Shown piece by piece: positions 7,224 to 17,197 of a stretch of 43,312 nt of DNA (within the stretch, counting starts at the first letter, position 1; each line of letters opens with the position of its first letter). The notes beneath the pieces were generated by a model. That model had not been told where the DNA came from. It did no database searches and saw nothing but the letters and a program-made list of their open reading frames with translations. The DNA comes from Pseudoalteromonas arctica (GTDB taxonomy: Bacteria > Pseudomonadota > Gammaproteobacteria > Enterobacterales > Alteromonadaceae): NCBI RefSeq assembly GCF_012927645.1, contig NZ_JABBMT010000031.1, forward strand, positions 1 to 43,312. Direction: 5' to 3'. The position numbers and the translations under genes are program-made.

Positions 7224-7335
7224 TACGGTTAAAATTAGCAATGCTTATTCGTAAAAGTGTTGTCGAGTTACTCATTTTATTTTAATAAATACATGTGATG
7301 CATTGTAGGCGTCACCACTGTAGTAAGGATTTATA

Positions 7336-9246
7336 ATGCCAGTTATTACTCTTCCTGACGGTAGTCAGCGTTGTTTTGAAAACCCTGTAAGCACACTTGA
7401 TGTAGCCAATGATATCGGCCCTGGCCTTGCCAAAGCCACAATCGCTGGTCGTGTTAATGGCATCCGTGTTGATGCCTGTGATTTAATTTCTGACGATTCT
7501 CGTCTTGAAATTATCACCGTAAAAGATGATGACGGCTTAGAAATCATTCGTCACTCATGTGCTCACTTAATAGGTCATGCAGTTAAGCAACTGTTTCCTG
7601 ATGCAAAAATGGCAATTGGTCCAACAATTGATAATGGTTTTTATTATGATATCGATATGGAACATTCATTAAGTCAAGATGACTTAGAAGCTATTGAAAA
7701 GCGCATGTTGCAACTTGCTAAAACAAACTATGACGTGGTTAAGAAAACCGTAAGCTGGCAAGAAGCCCGCGATGCTTTTACAGCACGTGGCGAAACATAC
7801 AAAATGAAAATCCTTGATGAAAACATCAACAAAGATGACCGTCCAGGATTATATCACCACGAAGAATACATCGATATGTGTCGTGGTCCACACGTACCAA
7901 ACATGCGTTTTTGCCAACATTTCAAAATAATGAAAGTAGCAGGTGCCTACTGGCGTGGCGATTCAGACAATAAAATGCTGCAACGTATTTATGGCACCGC
8001 ATGGGGCGATAAAAAGCAACTTAAAGCCTACTTACAACGCCTTGAAGAAGCTGAAAAGCGTGACCACCGTCGTATTGGTAAAACGCTTGATTTATGGCAC
8101 TGGCAAGAAGAAGCACCAGGTATGGTATTTTGGCACAACGATGGTTGGAGCATATACCGCGAATTAGAAGACTTTGTGCGTGAAAAATTACGTGAGTACC
8201 AATACGAAGAAGTCAAAGGTCCAATGATGATGGATCGTTCTTTGTGGGAAAAATCAGGTCACTGGGAAAAATATTCAGAGGCAATGTTTACCACTGAATC
8301 TGAAAAGCGTGAATACGCGATCAAACCAATGAACTGCCCAGGTCACGTACAGATCTTTAATCAAGGTTTAAAATCGTACCGTGACTTACCACTGCGTATG
8401 GCTGAATTTGGTTGTTGTCACCGTAACGAACCATCGGGTGCACTGCATGGCTTAATGCGGGTACGTGGTTTTACTCAAGATGATGCCCATATCTTCTGTA
8501 CTGAAGCACAAATCATGGACGAAGTATCGGCCTGTATTAAAATGGTTTACGATACGTATGAAACATTCGGCTTTGAAAAAATTGTGGTTAAGTTGTCTAC
8601 TCGCCCTGAACAGCGTATTGGCGAAGATCATATGTGGGACAAAGCAGAGCTTGCTTTAGCTGATGCGCTGAAAGCAAATAACATTGAATTTGATTATTTA
8701 CCGGGTGAAGGTGCTTTCTACGGTCCAAAAATTGAATTTACTTTGTACGATTGCTTAGACAGAGCGTGGCAGTGTGGTACAGTGCAACTAGATTTTGCAT
8801 TACCAGGGCGTTTAGGGGCAACTTATGTTGCTGAAAACAACGAACGCCGTACACCTGTTATGATCCACCGCGCAATATTGGGCTCTATCGAGCGCTTTAT
8901 CGGTATTCTTACAGAAGAGTACGCGGGTTTATTCCCAACTTGGCTTGCACCTAAGCAAGTGGTGATTATGAATATCACTGATAAACAAGCTGCTTATGTG
9001 CAGGAAATTGTACAAAAATTAAATAAACTTGGAATTAGAGCCGCTGCTGACTTGAGAAATGAGAAGATTGGCTTTAAAATCCGTGAACATACATTAAAAC
9101 GTATCCCATATTTACTTGTTGTTGGTGATAAAGAAGTTGAACAACAAGAAGTTGCTGTACGTACCCGCACAGGTGAAGACTTGGGCAAATTTAATGTTGA
9201 TGAGTTTGTCGCTAAAATTAGCGACGAAATTAAAAATCGACTATAA
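7336..9246 (+). CDS. thrS: Threonyl-tRNA synthetase
   Basis: 636 residues against 642 in E. coli. It charges tRNA-Thr in the cytoplasm. Order: TGS domain (1-62); editing domain with His73 and His77 (HSCAHLIGH) and CRGPHV; class II catalytic core with zinc ligand Cys334 in MNCPGH and motif 2 [21 protein letters not shown]; motif 3 [10 protein letters not shown]; anticodon-binding domain from about 535. The residue numbers of His73, His77 and Cys334 equal those of E. coli. The start has AAGGAT nine bases upstream. It heads thrS-infC-rpmI-rplT, a conserved translation operon, behind a structured leader. Confidence 0.98.
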   Translation: MPVITLPDGSQRCFENPVSTLDVANDIGPGLAKATIAGRVNGIRVDACDLISDDSRLEIITVKDDDGLEIIRHSCAHLIGHAVKQLFPDAKMAIGPTIDNGFYYDIDMEHSLSQDDLEAIEKRMLQLAKTNYDVVKKTVSWQEARDAFTARGETYKMKILDENINKDDRPGLYHHEEYIDMCRGPHVPNMRFCQHFKIMKVAGAYWRGDSDNKMLQRIYGTAWGDKKQLKAYLQRLEEAEKRDHRRIGKTLDLWHWQEEAPGMVFWHNDGWSIYRELEDFVREKLREYQYEEVKGPMMMDRSLWEKSGHWEKYSEAMFTTESEKREYAIKPMNCPGHVQIFNQGLKSYRDLPLRMAEFGCCHRNEPSGALHGLMRVRGFTQDDAHIFCTEAQIMDEVSACIKMVYDTYETFGFEKIVVKLSTRPEQRIGEDHMWDKAELALADALKANNIEFDYLPGEGAFYGPKIEFTLYDCLDRAWQCGTVQLDFALPGRLGATYVAENNERRTPVMIHRAILGSIERFIGILTEEYAGLFPTWLAPKQVVIMNITDKQAAYVQEIVQKLNKLGIRAAADLRNEKIGFKIREHTLKRIPYLLVVGDKEVEQQEVAVRTRTGEDLGKFNVDEFVAKISDEIKNRL

Positions 9247-9320
9247 AAACTCTGCGTGTAGGGCATACATTTAATTGCTAACTACACGCTTATTATTTGA
9301 TATTCTTGGAGGAACGTACT

Positions 9321-9869
9321 ATTAGAGGCGGCAAGAAAGGGCAACAAACAGCCCAAAAAAATCGTATTAACGAAGAAATTACAGCTCAAGAAGTTCGCTT
9401 AATTGACATTGAAGGCGAGCAAGCTGGAATTCAGTCATTAAAAGACGCGCAAACTATGGCTGATGCCGCTGGTGTTGATCTAGTAGAGATCAGCCCAAAT
9501 GCTGAGCCGCCTGTTTGTAGAATCATGGACTACGGCAAGTTCATCTTTGAAAAAAGTAAAGAACTAAAAGAGCAGAAAAAGAAGCAAAAGCAAATCCAGA
9601 TCAAAGAAATCAAATTCCGTCCTGGTACGGATGAAGGTGATTATCAGGTTAAGCTTCGCAACTTACGTAAGTTCTTAGAAGGTGGCGATAAAGCTAAGAT
9701 TACCATCCGCTTCCGTGGTCGTGAAATGGCCCACCAAGAAATTGGTATTGAATTATTAAACCGTATCAAAGGCGATTTAGAAGAACTTGCAGTTGTTGAG
9801 TCTTTCCCAAATCGTGTTGAAGGCCGTCAAATGGTTATGATGATGGCACCTGTTGCTAAAAAGCAATAA
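9321..9869 (+). CDS. infC: Translation initiation factor IF-3, ATT start
   Basis: 182 residues from the ATT at 9321 (E. coli IF-3 has 180). TGGAGGA at 9307-9313 lies 7-8 bases upstream, and the protein then reads [18 protein letters not shown], matching the E. coli N-terminus in place. An in-frame ATA upstream at 9297 would include the ribosome site in the gene and is rejected. IF-3 binds the 30S subunit and discriminates against non-standard start codons; the ATT start is its well-known autoregulation device. The N-domain runs to about residue 75 ([14 protein letters not shown]), followed by a charged linker and the C-domain. Confidence 0.97.
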   Translation: MRGGKKGQQTAQKNRINEEITAQEVRLIDIEGEQAGIQSLKDAQTMADAAGVDLVEISPNAEPPVCRIMDYGKFIFEKSKELKEQKKKQKQIQIKEIKFRPGTDEGDYQVKLRNLRKFLEGGDKAKITIRFRGREMAHQEIGIELLNRIKGDLEELAVVESFPNRVEGRQMVMMMAPVAKKQ

Positions 9870-10079
9870 ACAAGCTAAGATACGCAGCGAATTTAGCTCA
9901 GGTCACCAAGTAATATGCAAATATTCACCTGTGTTAACCGGTATTAAAGTAAAACTGCAACATTTTATGTTGGGTTTTCACCGGATTATGGCAGTAAGTT
10001 TAGGCCTAAAAGTGGAGTTATAGTAATATACCTCACGCCTGCTTACTAATTTTAAAGCAATACATTTGGAGTTATTGCA

Positions 10080-10280
10080 ATGGCTTATAAGCTAAAAAGT
10101 CACAGAGGCGCTGCTAAGCGTTTCAAGAAAACTGCTTCTGGCGGTTTCAAGCGTAAACAAGCGCATCTTCGTCATATTCTGACTAAGAAAACTTCTAAGC
10201 GTAAGTTACACCTACGTCCTAAGATGATGGTTCATAAAAATGACCATGGTCTAGTTTCACGTATGTTACCATTCGCTTAA
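10080..10280 (+). CDS. rpmI: 50S ribosomal protein L35
   Basis: 66 residues (E. coli 65), very basic, with the family pattern [18 protein letters not shown] and a C-terminal [28 protein letters not shown] lies 8 bases upstream of the ATG. The 210 bases between infC and this gene contain no ORF; in E. coli this region and the infC end form the L20-binding pseudoknot that represses rpmI-rplT. I see short dyads here but cannot prove the pseudoknot. Confidence 0.97.
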
Positions 10281-10295
10281 TAGGGGTTTTTAGAA

Positions 10296-10658
10296 ATGGC
10301 AAGAGTTAAACGCGGCGTTGTCGCACGTGCACGTCACAAAAAAGTTTTAAAACAAGCAAAAGGTTACTACGGAGCACGTTCACGTGTTTACCGCGTAGCT
10401 TTCCAGGCTGTTACTAAAGCGGGTCAATACGCTTACCGTGACCGTCGTGCGAAGAAACGTACTTTCCGTCAATTATGGATTGCACGTATCAATGCTGCTT
10501 CACGTCAAAATGGTCTGTCTTACAGCCGTTTTATCAATGGTCTTAAAAAGACATCTGTAGAAATCGATCGTAAGATCCTTGCAGATATCGCTGTTTATGA
10601 CCAAGTTGCATTCGCAGCGCTTGTTGCAAAAGCAAAAGAAGGCCTAACGGCAGCTTAA
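10296..10658 (+). CDS. rplT: 50S ribosomal protein L20
   Basis: 120 residues (E. coli 118), beginning [24 protein letters not shown], the long basic N-terminal helix that threads into 23S rRNA. The globular C-terminus ([25 protein letters not shown]) is the part that also represses its own operon in E. coli. It lies 15 bases after rpmI and is followed by a strong terminator, closing the operon. Confidence 0.97.
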   Translation: MARVKRGVVARARHKKVLKQAKGYYGARSRVYRVAFQAVTKAGQYAYRDRRAKKRTFRQLWIARINAASRQNGLSYSRFINGLKKTSVEIDRKILADIAVYDQVAFAALVAKAKEGLTAA

Positions 10659-10677
10659 GCTTTTAAAAATAAGTATT

Positions 10678-10704
10678 AAAAAGGAGCCTATGGCTCCTTT
10701 TTTT
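10678..10704 (+). terminator. Terminator of thrS-infC-rpmI-rplT
   Basis: AAAGGAGCC-TAT-GGCTCCTTT stem followed by further T residues (seven T in a row), 20 bases after the rplT stop. Confidence 0.95.
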
Positions 10705-10841
10705 GTGGCTAAAATAAAGTACCTACACATTTGCAGAGCAAACCTTTGCGGTAAGGCTCGTGAAAAGCGAGATAGTCGGTAGTGATCGCATGCTAATTAA
10801 CGCTATATAATAATTACAAATAAATGAGGTAATTAACTATT

Positions 10842-11915
10842 TTGAATTGGCAATCCTTAGTTGATAACCGCCAACGGTTTTTTTGGGTCTTACAGATCGC
10901 CGGTTGGATAGGTTATGCGCTTGTTAACTACATTGGCTCTAAAGTGTTTGAAATGCGCGATATTTACATTTTTGTGATCGTGCTTAACGCTTACGCTGGA
11001 TGTTTAATGACTGTGCCATTGCGGTACATGTATCGCAAGGCTTGGAATACCGCGCCGTGGGTTTTAATGTTAGTCGTGTTCACTGCTTCTTATGTAACCG
11101 GCACGTTATGGGCGGTGATCCAAAAGTTTAATTTATGGGAAATTTATCGCCACGGTTATCGTCCAAATGAATGGTTTTACTACTTTCAACAAGGCTTAGA
11201 CTCAGTTTATATTATTCTGTGTTGGAGCGGGTTGTACTTTGGCATTAAATATTATCAACTACTGCAAAGTGAGCGCCAAAAAGCGCTTAAAGCAACAACG
11301 ATGGCGCATGAAGCACAACTGAAAATGTTACGTTATCAGTTAAACCCTCATTTCTTATTTAATACCCTGAATGCTATATCTACGTTGATTTTGGTAAAAG
11401 AGAATAAAGATGCTAATTTAATGGTGTCGAAATTGAGTGACTTTTTACGCTATACACTCAATACCGATCCGATAAAAAAAGTACCACTTGAACAAGAGTT
11501 GCATGCACTGATGCTTTATCTTGAAATAGAGCGAGTACGCTTTGATGAACGGCTACAAGTGAATGTGCAAATCAGTGATGAAGCAAAAAATGCATTAGTG
11601 CCGAGTTTAATATTGCAACCGATCATCGAAAATGCGATTAAATATGCGATAGCTCATCTTAGCGAAGGTGGGGTAATTGATATTAAAGCACAAGTTTTTG
11701 CTAATGAACTATTACTGGAAGTAGGCGATAATGGCCCTGGTACTGAATTACTTAATGGCCAATTAGTTAATTCACAAGGGGTCGGGGTGGCAAATACCAA
11801 AGACCGCCTGAAAACTTTGTATGAAAATAACTATTCGTTTGTGTTATCACATAATACGCCAAGTGGATTGAAAGTGAATCTGCGCGTTCCGTTTGAGAAG
11901 GCTGTGAAAAAATGA
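10842..11915 (+). CDS. LytS-type membrane sensor histidine kinase
   Basis: 357 residues from a TTG start with GAGG 12 bases upstream; no better ATG is near. Four hydrophobic segments (about 13-35, 41-62, 72-94, 118-138) form a membrane sensor without a large periplasmic domain. A short coiled linker leads to the His_kinase domain (PF06580), phospho-acceptor His170 in NPHFLFNTLN. The ATPase part has PIIENAIKYAI, the G1 motif VGDNGPG and GVGVANTKDRL. It overlaps the next gene by 4 bases, so the two form a two-component pair. The input signal is unknown. It resembles the YehU/LytS class. Confidence 0.92.
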   Translation: MNWQSLVDNRQRFFWVLQIAGWIGYALVNYIGSKVFEMRDIYIFVIVLNAYAGCLMTVPLRYMYRKAWNTAPWVLMLVVFTASYVTGTLWAVIQKFNLWEIYRHGYRPNEWFYYFQQGLDSVYIILCWSGLYFGIKYYQLLQSERQKALKATTMAHEAQLKMLRYQLNPHFLFNTLNAISTLILVKENKDANLMVSKLSDFLRYTLNTDPIKKVPLEQELHALMLYLEIERVRFDERLQVNVQISDEAKNALVPSLILQPIIENAIKYAIAHLSEGGVIDIKAQVFANELLLEVGDNGPGTELLNGQLVNSQGVGVANTKDRLKTLYENNYSFVLSHNTPSGLKVNLRVPFEKAVKK

Positions 11916-12736
11916 GCAAGATTAAGACCCTGATTGTCGATGATGAACCATTAGCCCGTAGAGGCTTAGCTGTAAGATTAGCGGAATTTGATGATATCGA
12001 AGTCGTTACACTATGTAAGTCTGGTCAAGAGGCTATCGATGCATGTCAAGCAGGGAAAATAGATTTAGTTTTTTTAGATATTCAAATGCCTGGAATGAAT
12101 GGATTTGAGGTTGCCAGAGCACTCAGTGAAAGTGTCAGAGCCTTACCTGCTATTGTATTCGTAACCGCATTTGATCAGTTCGCAGTCAAAGCATTTGAGA
12201 TCCATGCTTTAGATTATATCCTTAAACCAGTCGACGACAACAGACTAAAACAGGCGGTAGAAAAAGTGCATACCTACTTAAAGACGCAACAAGACAACGC
12301 CCATAAAAAGAAATTGGCGAGTTTTGTAGCTGGAATTACTGGTAATAATTGTGAAGAGATTTTGAAAAAACTGGCAACTGGCGATACATTAACAGATCGC
12401 CGCTACCCAGAATCTTTAGCAGTGAAAGAGCAAGGTGAAATAATCCGTGTACCGGTAGCGACAATTCAATGGGTCGATGCTGCAGGTGACTATATGTGCT
12501 TACATTGTCAAGATGGCCAAACGCATATCTTACGAAAAACCATGAAAGAACTAGAGCAGGAGCTTGCTCCCCAGCTATTTGTTCGCGTCCACCGTAGTGC
12601 GATTGTAAATACTAAGCAAATTAGCAAGCTTGTTACTCAGGTAAGCGGTGAGTATTTATTAGTGCTTGATAACGGTCAAGAATTAAAAGTGAGTCGTAGT
12701 TATCGCGATAAGGTTAAAGCTGCATTAGCAAGTTAG
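11912..12736 (+). CDS. LytTR-family response regulator
   Basis: 274 residues, ATGA overlap with the kinase stop. The receiver domain (1-120) has acidic DDE at 10-12, phospho-acceptor Asp56 (LVFLDIQMPG), the conserved Thr in VFVTAFDQ and Lys in LKPVDD. A linker of about 45 residues leads to a LytTR DNA-binding domain (about 165-274; VKEQGEIIRVPVATIQWVDAAGDYM, RVHRSAIVNT, SRSYRDKV). Partner of the LytS-type kinase; target genes cannot be read from the window, and no clear LytTR direct-repeat site was seen beside the operon. Confidence 0.93.
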   Translation: MSKIKTLIVDDEPLARRGLAVRLAEFDDIEVVTLCKSGQEAIDACQAGKIDLVFLDIQMPGMNGFEVARALSESVRALPAIVFVTAFDQFAVKAFEIHALDYILKPVDDNRLKQAVEKVHTYLKTQQDNAHKKKLASFVAGITGNNCEEILKKLATGDTLTDRRYPESLAVKEQGEIIRVPVATIQWVDAAGDYMCLHCQDGQTHILRKTMKELEQELAPQLFVRVHRSAIVNTKQISKLVTQVSGEYLLVLDNGQELKVSRSYRDKVKAALAS

Positions 12737-12785
12737 CTTAGAAACGGGCTCATTAGCAGTTATATATTGCATCATGTGTTTAAAT

Positions 12786-12816
12786 AAAAAACGCGAACCC
12801 TTGGCTCGCGTTTTTT
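12786..12816. terminator. Bidirectional terminator between the LytTR and pykA genes
   Basis: AAAAAACGCGA (12786-12796) pairs with TCGCGTTTTTT (12806-12816) over a 9-nt loop, with T-runs in both directions, between converging genes. Confidence 0.93.
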
Positions 12817-12829
12817 ATAGCTGAGCTAA

Positions 12830-14266
12830 TTAAGCAACAGTAACAATCTTCATGGTGTTGGTTGCACCAACCGTTTCCATAGCATCACCATGTGTGATGA
12901 TCACAGTATCACCAGGTTGTAATGAACCTGCTGCAACTAAAGTGTTAAGGGCATCTTTTACCATATTATCTTTTTCACATTGTGTAGAGTCAAAGAATAC
13001 CGGGTAAACACCACGGTATAGCGCTGTTTGACCAAGTGTACTTGCATGACGAGACAGAGAGTAAATTGGTAAGCCTGAGCTAATACGTGACATAAGTTTT
13101 GCTGTGCTACCTGATTCAGTCAGGGTGATAATCGCTTTCACAGAATCTAAATGGTTGGCTGCATACATAGCTGATAATGCAATTGATTCGGCGTTTGATG
13201 AAAAACGGCTGTCTAAACGATGCTTAGAAACATGGGTCTCTTTTTGTGACTCAGCCCCTAAACAAACACGCGCCATGGTTGCCACTGTTTCTTCAGGGTA
13301 ATCACCAGCTGCAGTTTCGGCTGATAACATGACGGCATCAGTTCCATCGAGTACTGCATTAGCAACATCCATAACTTCTGCACGGGTTGGCATCGGGTTA
13401 TCGATCATTGATTCCATCATTTGCGTTGCTGTGATCACTGTACGATTGAGTGATCGAGCTCGGCGAATAATGAGTTTTTGTTTGCCCATTAAAGCAGCAT
13501 CGCCAATTTCAACACCTAAGTCACCACGGGCAACCATAACCGCATCAGATGCTAATACGATATCATCAACAGCTGCTACTGTTTCAACAGCTTCAGCACG
13601 CTCAATTTTGGCTAAAAGCTGTGCTTTAGAACCCGCAGCTTCAGCGAGTGAACGCACATAACGCATATCGTCGCCACTGCGTGGGAATGATACTGCGATA
13701 TAATCAACATCAATTTCTGCAGCAGTTAATAAATCTTCTTTATCTTTATCTGTGAAGGCCGGAGCTGTTAAACCACCGCCTAAACGGTTGATACCTTTGT
13801 TATTTGATAAAACACCACCAACAGTAACAGTTGTATGCACTAGGTGGTCTTCAACACTTTGTACTGTTAATTGAATTAAACCATCGTTTAATAAAAGTAA
13901 GTCTCCTGGGGCTACATCTTGTGGTAATTCTTTATAATCAATACCTACTGCATTGATATCGCCTAGGCCTTTATCCATTTTTGCATCAAGAATAAATTTT
14001 GCACCAACGGCTAAGCTCACTTTGCCATCTTTAAATGTCGATACACGAATTTTGGGGCCTTGTAAGTCAGCTAAAATAGCAATGTGCTTACCTAATTTTT
14101 TGGCAATGTCACGCACAGCTTGAGCGCGATCTTTATGATCTTGTGCAATACCGTGTGAGAAGTTTAAGCGCACTACGTTTGCACCGGCACGAATTATTTT
14201 TTCTAAATTGTTATCTCGATCGGTTGCAGGTCCAAGGGTCGCGACTATTTTTGTGCGTCTAAGCAT
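12830..14266 (-). CDS. pykA: Pyruvate kinase, PykA type
   Basis: 478 residues from the ATG at 14266, with AGGAG 7 bases upstream; the codon before it is an in-frame TTG that need not be used. It converts phosphoenolpyruvate and ADP to pyruvate and ATP. It follows E. coli PykA closely ([54 protein letters not shown]), more than PykF. Catalytic features: NFSHG near 40, the lysine loop [21 protein letters not shown], and ATQMMESM. Divergent from gnd across a 400-bp region with a LacI-type palindrome. Confidence 0.95.
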   Translation of the reverse strand: MLRRTKIVATLGPATDRDNNLEKIIRAGANVVRLNFSHGIAQDHKDRAQAVRDIAKKLGKHIAILADLQGPKIRVSTFKDGKVSLAVGAKFILDAKMDKGLGDINAVGIDYKELPQDVAPGDLLLLNDGLIQLTVQSVEDHLVHTTVTVGGVLSNNKGINRLGGGLTAPAFTDKDKEDLLTAAEIDVDYIAVSFPRSGDDMRYVRSLAEAAGSKAQLLAKIERAEAVETVAAVDDIVLASDAVMVARGDLGVEIGDAALMGKQKLIIRRARSLNRTVITATQMMESMIDNPMPTRAEVMDVANAVLDGTDAVMLSAETAAGDYPEETVATMARVCLGAESQKETHVSKHRLDSRFSSNAESIALSAMYAANHLDSVKAIITLTESGSTAKLMSRISSGLPIYSLSRHASTLGQTALYRGVYPVFFDSTQCEKDNMVKDALNTLVAAGSLQPGDTVIITHGDAMETVGATNTMKIVTVA

Positions 14267-14439
14267 CAAATTCTCCTGTAGGCTTATTAAATTGTAAGCA
14301 GGTTGACGGTTTTTCGTTATTAATATGTGTTAGTTTAACTAACACGCATAATACAGTTACAGGCAGCTAATAGATTGTTGAAAGTAATGTAATTTATCAT
14401 GCTGCTATTATTTTATACAAAAAAATTATGACCACAGTA

Positions 14440-14453
14440 TGACACCGGTGTCA
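14440..14453. promoter_or_regulatory. Perfect palindrome TGACACCGGTGTCA, LacI-family-type operator
   Basis: A 14-bp perfect inverted repeat with a central CpG, the form bound by LacI-family repressors. It sits in the 403-bp gap between divergent pykA and gnd, 174 bases from the pykA start and 217 from gnd. It is not the E. coli GntR consensus as I know it (ATGTTACCGGTAACAT), though the core CCGG is shared. The regulator is not in the window. Confidence 0.6.
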
Positions 14454-14607
14454 GGTCTCGTCAATGCTCGACCCAGAAATCCATATCAGGATAATTTATC
14501 GCTCCGAGGGAACGGTGGTTTGGGTATAATCGCTGTATCTTGCGTGTTTGTCTTGCGCAAAGCGTTGTATCTGTTGTCTAAGCTCGCATTTTTAAGTGGC
14601 TTGGGTA

Positions 14608-14613
14608 TATAAT
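14608..14613 (+). promoter_or_regulatory. Candidate -10 element of gnd
   Basis: A perfect TATAAT within GGGTATATAATGCG lies 57 bases upstream of the gnd ATG. No good -35 hexamer is seen at 16-18 bp. Confidence 0.4.
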
Positions 14614-14669
14614 GCGTGCGGTATTATTTTCATTTACTAACCAATAGTTGTTACCGAGGAGGACACTCA

Positions 14670-16043
14670 ATGCAAGTTGCATTAGTCGGGTTAGGCGTTA
14701 TGGGTAAAAATCTTGCTCTGAACTTGATAGAGCAGGGTATGACGCTAGTAGCTTATGATAAAAACCCAGACGCGGGCGAAGAGCTATTAAGCTGTGCTAA
14801 ATCACAAGGCATGGCAGATCGTCTGCACATTGTGTCTGATTTAGGTGATATGGTAAAACGGCTTACGCCGCCTCGCTCAGTTTTGTTACTAGTACCAGCA
14901 GGTGAATTAGTTGATAAAGTGTGTAACGAATTAGTTGAAGCGGGCGTTGATTGCAACGACATTATTGTTGATTGCGGTAATAGTAATTATAAAGACGGCA
15001 TATCGCGTAAACTTAAATATCAAAATAAATTTGAATTTGCAACTATGGGTATTTCTGGCGGTGCCGAAGGCGCTCGTCATGGTCCTGCGATGATGGCAAG
15101 TGGTTCAGAAGGTGGCTGGGAACGCGTTGAACCATGGTTTGAAAAAGTAGCGGCAAGCTACAAAGGCGAATCGTGCTTTGCCCGTGTTGGTCAATCAGCC
15201 AGTGGTCACTTTGTAAAAATGGTACACAATGGTATTGAATACGCGTTAATGCAACTAATTGCTGAAATGTATCAATTACTACGTTTAGGTACAAACCGCA
15301 CACCACATGAAGTTGCAGAGATTTTTAATCAATGGTCTGAAGGCGCACTCAATAGCTATTTATTATCTATCTCAAGTCATATTTTATCGTTAGAAACCGA
15401 TGCGGGTGAAGCGTTAGTTGATTTGATTGATAATAAAGTAGGTGCGAAAGGCACGGGTTTGTGGACGGCGCAAAATGCATTAGAGCTGGGTATCGCCGTT
15501 CCTTCATTGGTTGCTGCTGTGCAAGCGCGTCATTTAACCAATACTGCTGATACGCATGCAGCGAAAGAAATGACGTATGCCGCAAAAGCCACTACATTAA
15601 TTGAATTAGATCTAGATGAACTGAAAGATGCCTTTATGTTTGCCAGTTTACTGGCATATCGTCAAGGTCTTGCACTTATTAAAGGTGCATCGCGTGCGCA
15701 TCAATGGAAAGTCGATTTATCTAAAACGCTACAAACATGGCGTGCAGGCTGTATTATCCGTGCAGATTACTTAGATAACATCGCTGAAGGTGTTGAGTTC
15801 ATTGATACGCTTGAAACAGAGTCGTTAGCACTGCGTAAGATCACCGGTCAAGCAATGATGACCGGGTTAGCCTTTCCAGTACTTAGCTCAACGCAAACGT
15901 ATTTCGCGACGCTGACGACACCAAGTAATGGCCATTTAGTACAAGCTCAACGCGATTACTTTGGTGAACATGGCATTAAAACCCGATGTGGTGATGTGTG
16001 TCATTTAACTGATTTAGTTGAAATTGATGCGAAAGTTCGTTAA
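14670..16043 (+). CDS. gnd: 6-phosphogluconate dehydrogenase, decarboxylating
   Basis: 457 residues from the ATG at 14670, which has GAGGAGGA at 14656-14663. A longer reading from 14616 is rejected because it adds unrelated residues and overlaps the ribosome site. It oxidises 6-phosphogluconate to ribulose 5-phosphate with CO2 release, the oxidative pentose phosphate step. Rossmann motif VALVGLGVMGKNLALN at the N-terminus; substrate and catalytic motifs GISGGAEGARHGPAMM, KMVHNGIEYALMQLIAE, GAKGTGLWTAQNAL; C-terminal LVQAQRDYFGEHG. A bidirectional terminator follows. Confidence 0.95.
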   Translation: MQVALVGLGVMGKNLALNLIEQGMTLVAYDKNPDAGEELLSCAKSQGMADRLHIVSDLGDMVKRLTPPRSVLLLVPAGELVDKVCNELVEAGVDCNDIIVDCGNSNYKDGISRKLKYQNKFEFATMGISGGAEGARHGPAMMASGSEGGWERVEPWFEKVAASYKGESCFARVGQSASGHFVKMVHNGIEYALMQLIAEMYQLLRLGTNRTPHEVAEIFNQWSEGALNSYLLSISSHILSLETDAGEALVDLIDNKVGAKGTGLWTAQNALELGIAVPSLVAAVQARHLTNTADTHAAKEMTYAAKATTLIELDLDELKDAFMFASLLAYRQGLALIKGASRAHQWKVDLSKTLQTWRAGCIIRADYLDNIAEGVEFIDTLETESLALRKITGQAMMTGLAFPVLSSTQTYFATLTTPSNGHLVQAQRDYFGEHGIKTRCGDVCHLTDLVEIDAKVR

Positions 16044-16063
16044 TTAGACCAATAGGTTTAAAT

Positions 16064-16092
16064 AAAAGGCACGTTAATTAACGTGCCTTTTT
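16064..16092. terminator. Bidirectional terminator between gnd and ansA
   Basis: A perfect palindrome AAAAGGCACGTTAA / TTAACGTGCCTTTT (16064-16091) with T-run ends serves both converging genes. Confidence 0.95.
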
Positions 16093-16116
16093 AGTTAAAA
16101 ATAGCCCGAGCTTAGC

Positions 16117-17127
16117 TTATCTACTTAACTCACCGCGCAAGTCGTCTTGCATTAAATGGCGAATAGTTTCAATTTCAAGTTGCTGGCTAAATAAGTAATG
16201 TAATTTAGTTAAGCATGCCTCTAACGTCATATCGTAACCGCTGATCACACCAATGTTAAGTAATGCGTTACCCGTTGCATAGCCGCCCATATTTACATGC
16301 CCTTTTAAGCACTGGGTTAAATTGACGATCACCATTCCGCGCTTACTTGCGCTGGAGAGGATCCCTAAAAAATCTGGTTCTTGTGGCGCATTGCCCACAC
16401 CAAAGCTCAATAATACGAGGGCTTTGATATTGTCGTTTACCAAACTTTTAACTACAGCATGACTGATCCCTGGATACAAGTATAAAACACCAATAGGTTG
16501 CGGCGTGATGTTGGTGACTTGTAGCTCATTTTCAACATACGGGCTTAACTGGCCTTTTAATAATTGAATATTAATACCTGATAGTGCTAATGGATCTAGG
16601 TTAGGGGATGCAAAGGCATCAAAACCATCGGCATGCGCTTTAGTTGCACGATTGCCACGAAATAATTGATTATTAAAAAATAAACTAACTTCAGCAATCG
16701 GATAATTAGCAGCTAAATACATCGCATTGAGTAAATTTACTTGGCCATCTGAGCGCAGTTGCGACAGTGGGATTTGCGAGCCGGTAACTATCACTGGCTT
16801 TGTTAAGTTTTCAAACATAAAGGACAAAGCAGATGCGGTATACGCCATGGTATCTGTGCCATGAAGCACGACAAAGCCATCATAATCATGGTATTTACTT
16901 TTAATATCGTCAGCAATTAGTTGCCAATGAGCAGGGGACATGTCTGATGAGTCAATCAGCGGGCAATACTCGTGAATATCGAATAAGGGCATTTCATCAC
17001 GATTAAATTCGGCATTGTTTGCTACGGTTTGTGTTAAAAAACCTTCAGCGGGAATATAACCTCGACTCGATTTTTTCATCCCAATCGTACCGCCAGTATA
17101 TGCGATATAAATACGTTTACGTTTCAT
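16117..17127 (-). CDS. ansA: Type I (cytoplasmic) L-asparaginase
   Basis: 336 residues (E. coli AnsA 338), without signal peptide. It hydrolyses asparagine to aspartate and ammonia. Catalytic threonines are in place: Thr14 (AYTGGTIGM) and Thr91-Asp92 (LHGTDTMAYTASAL), with the NRATKAHADGFDAF loop. It lies directly downstream of sppA, as in E. coli. The only reasonable start, ATG 17127, is preceded within 6 bases by a terminator-like hairpin and has no Shine-Dalgarno, which is odd for this gene. Confidence 0.95.
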   Translation of the reverse strand: MKRKRIYIAYTGGTIGMKKSSRGYIPAEGFLTQTVANNAEFNRDEMPLFDIHEYCPLIDSSDMSPAHWQLIADDIKSKYHDYDGFVVLHGTDTMAYTASALSFMFENLTKPVIVTGSQIPLSQLRSDGQVNLLNAMYLAANYPIAEVSLFFNNQLFRGNRATKAHADGFDAFASPNLDPLALSGINIQLLKGQLSPYVENELQVTNITPQPIGVLYLYPGISHAVVKSLVNDNIKALVLLSFGVGNAPQEPDFLGILSSASKRGMVIVNLTQCLKGHVNMGGYATGNALLNIGVISGYDMTLEACLTKLHYLFSQQLEIETIRHLMQDDLRGELSR

Positions 17128-17156
17128 AAAAAAAGCCCAGTAAAAAAACTGGGCTT
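17128..17156 (-). terminator. Terminator-like hairpin between sppA and ansA
   Basis: On the minus strand AAGCCCAGT pairs with ACTGGGCTT over a 6-T loop, followed by TTTTT running straight into the ansA ATG. It could end sppA transcription or act as an attenuator for ansA. Confidence 0.8.
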
Positions 17157-17197
17157 AGTATAACGGTTAGTTGCTGCGATTACAGCCTATACACTAT

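Noticed and set aside
13104..13661. Plus-strand ORFs opposite pykA
   Set aside because: Antisense shadows of a conserved gene.
14381..14400. HexR operator upstream of pykA
   Set aside because: TGTAATTTATC matches only one half of the palindromic consensus; no second half.
14616..14669. Upstream extension of gnd
   Set aside because: Extra 18 residues do not match the family and include the strong Shine-Dalgarno region.
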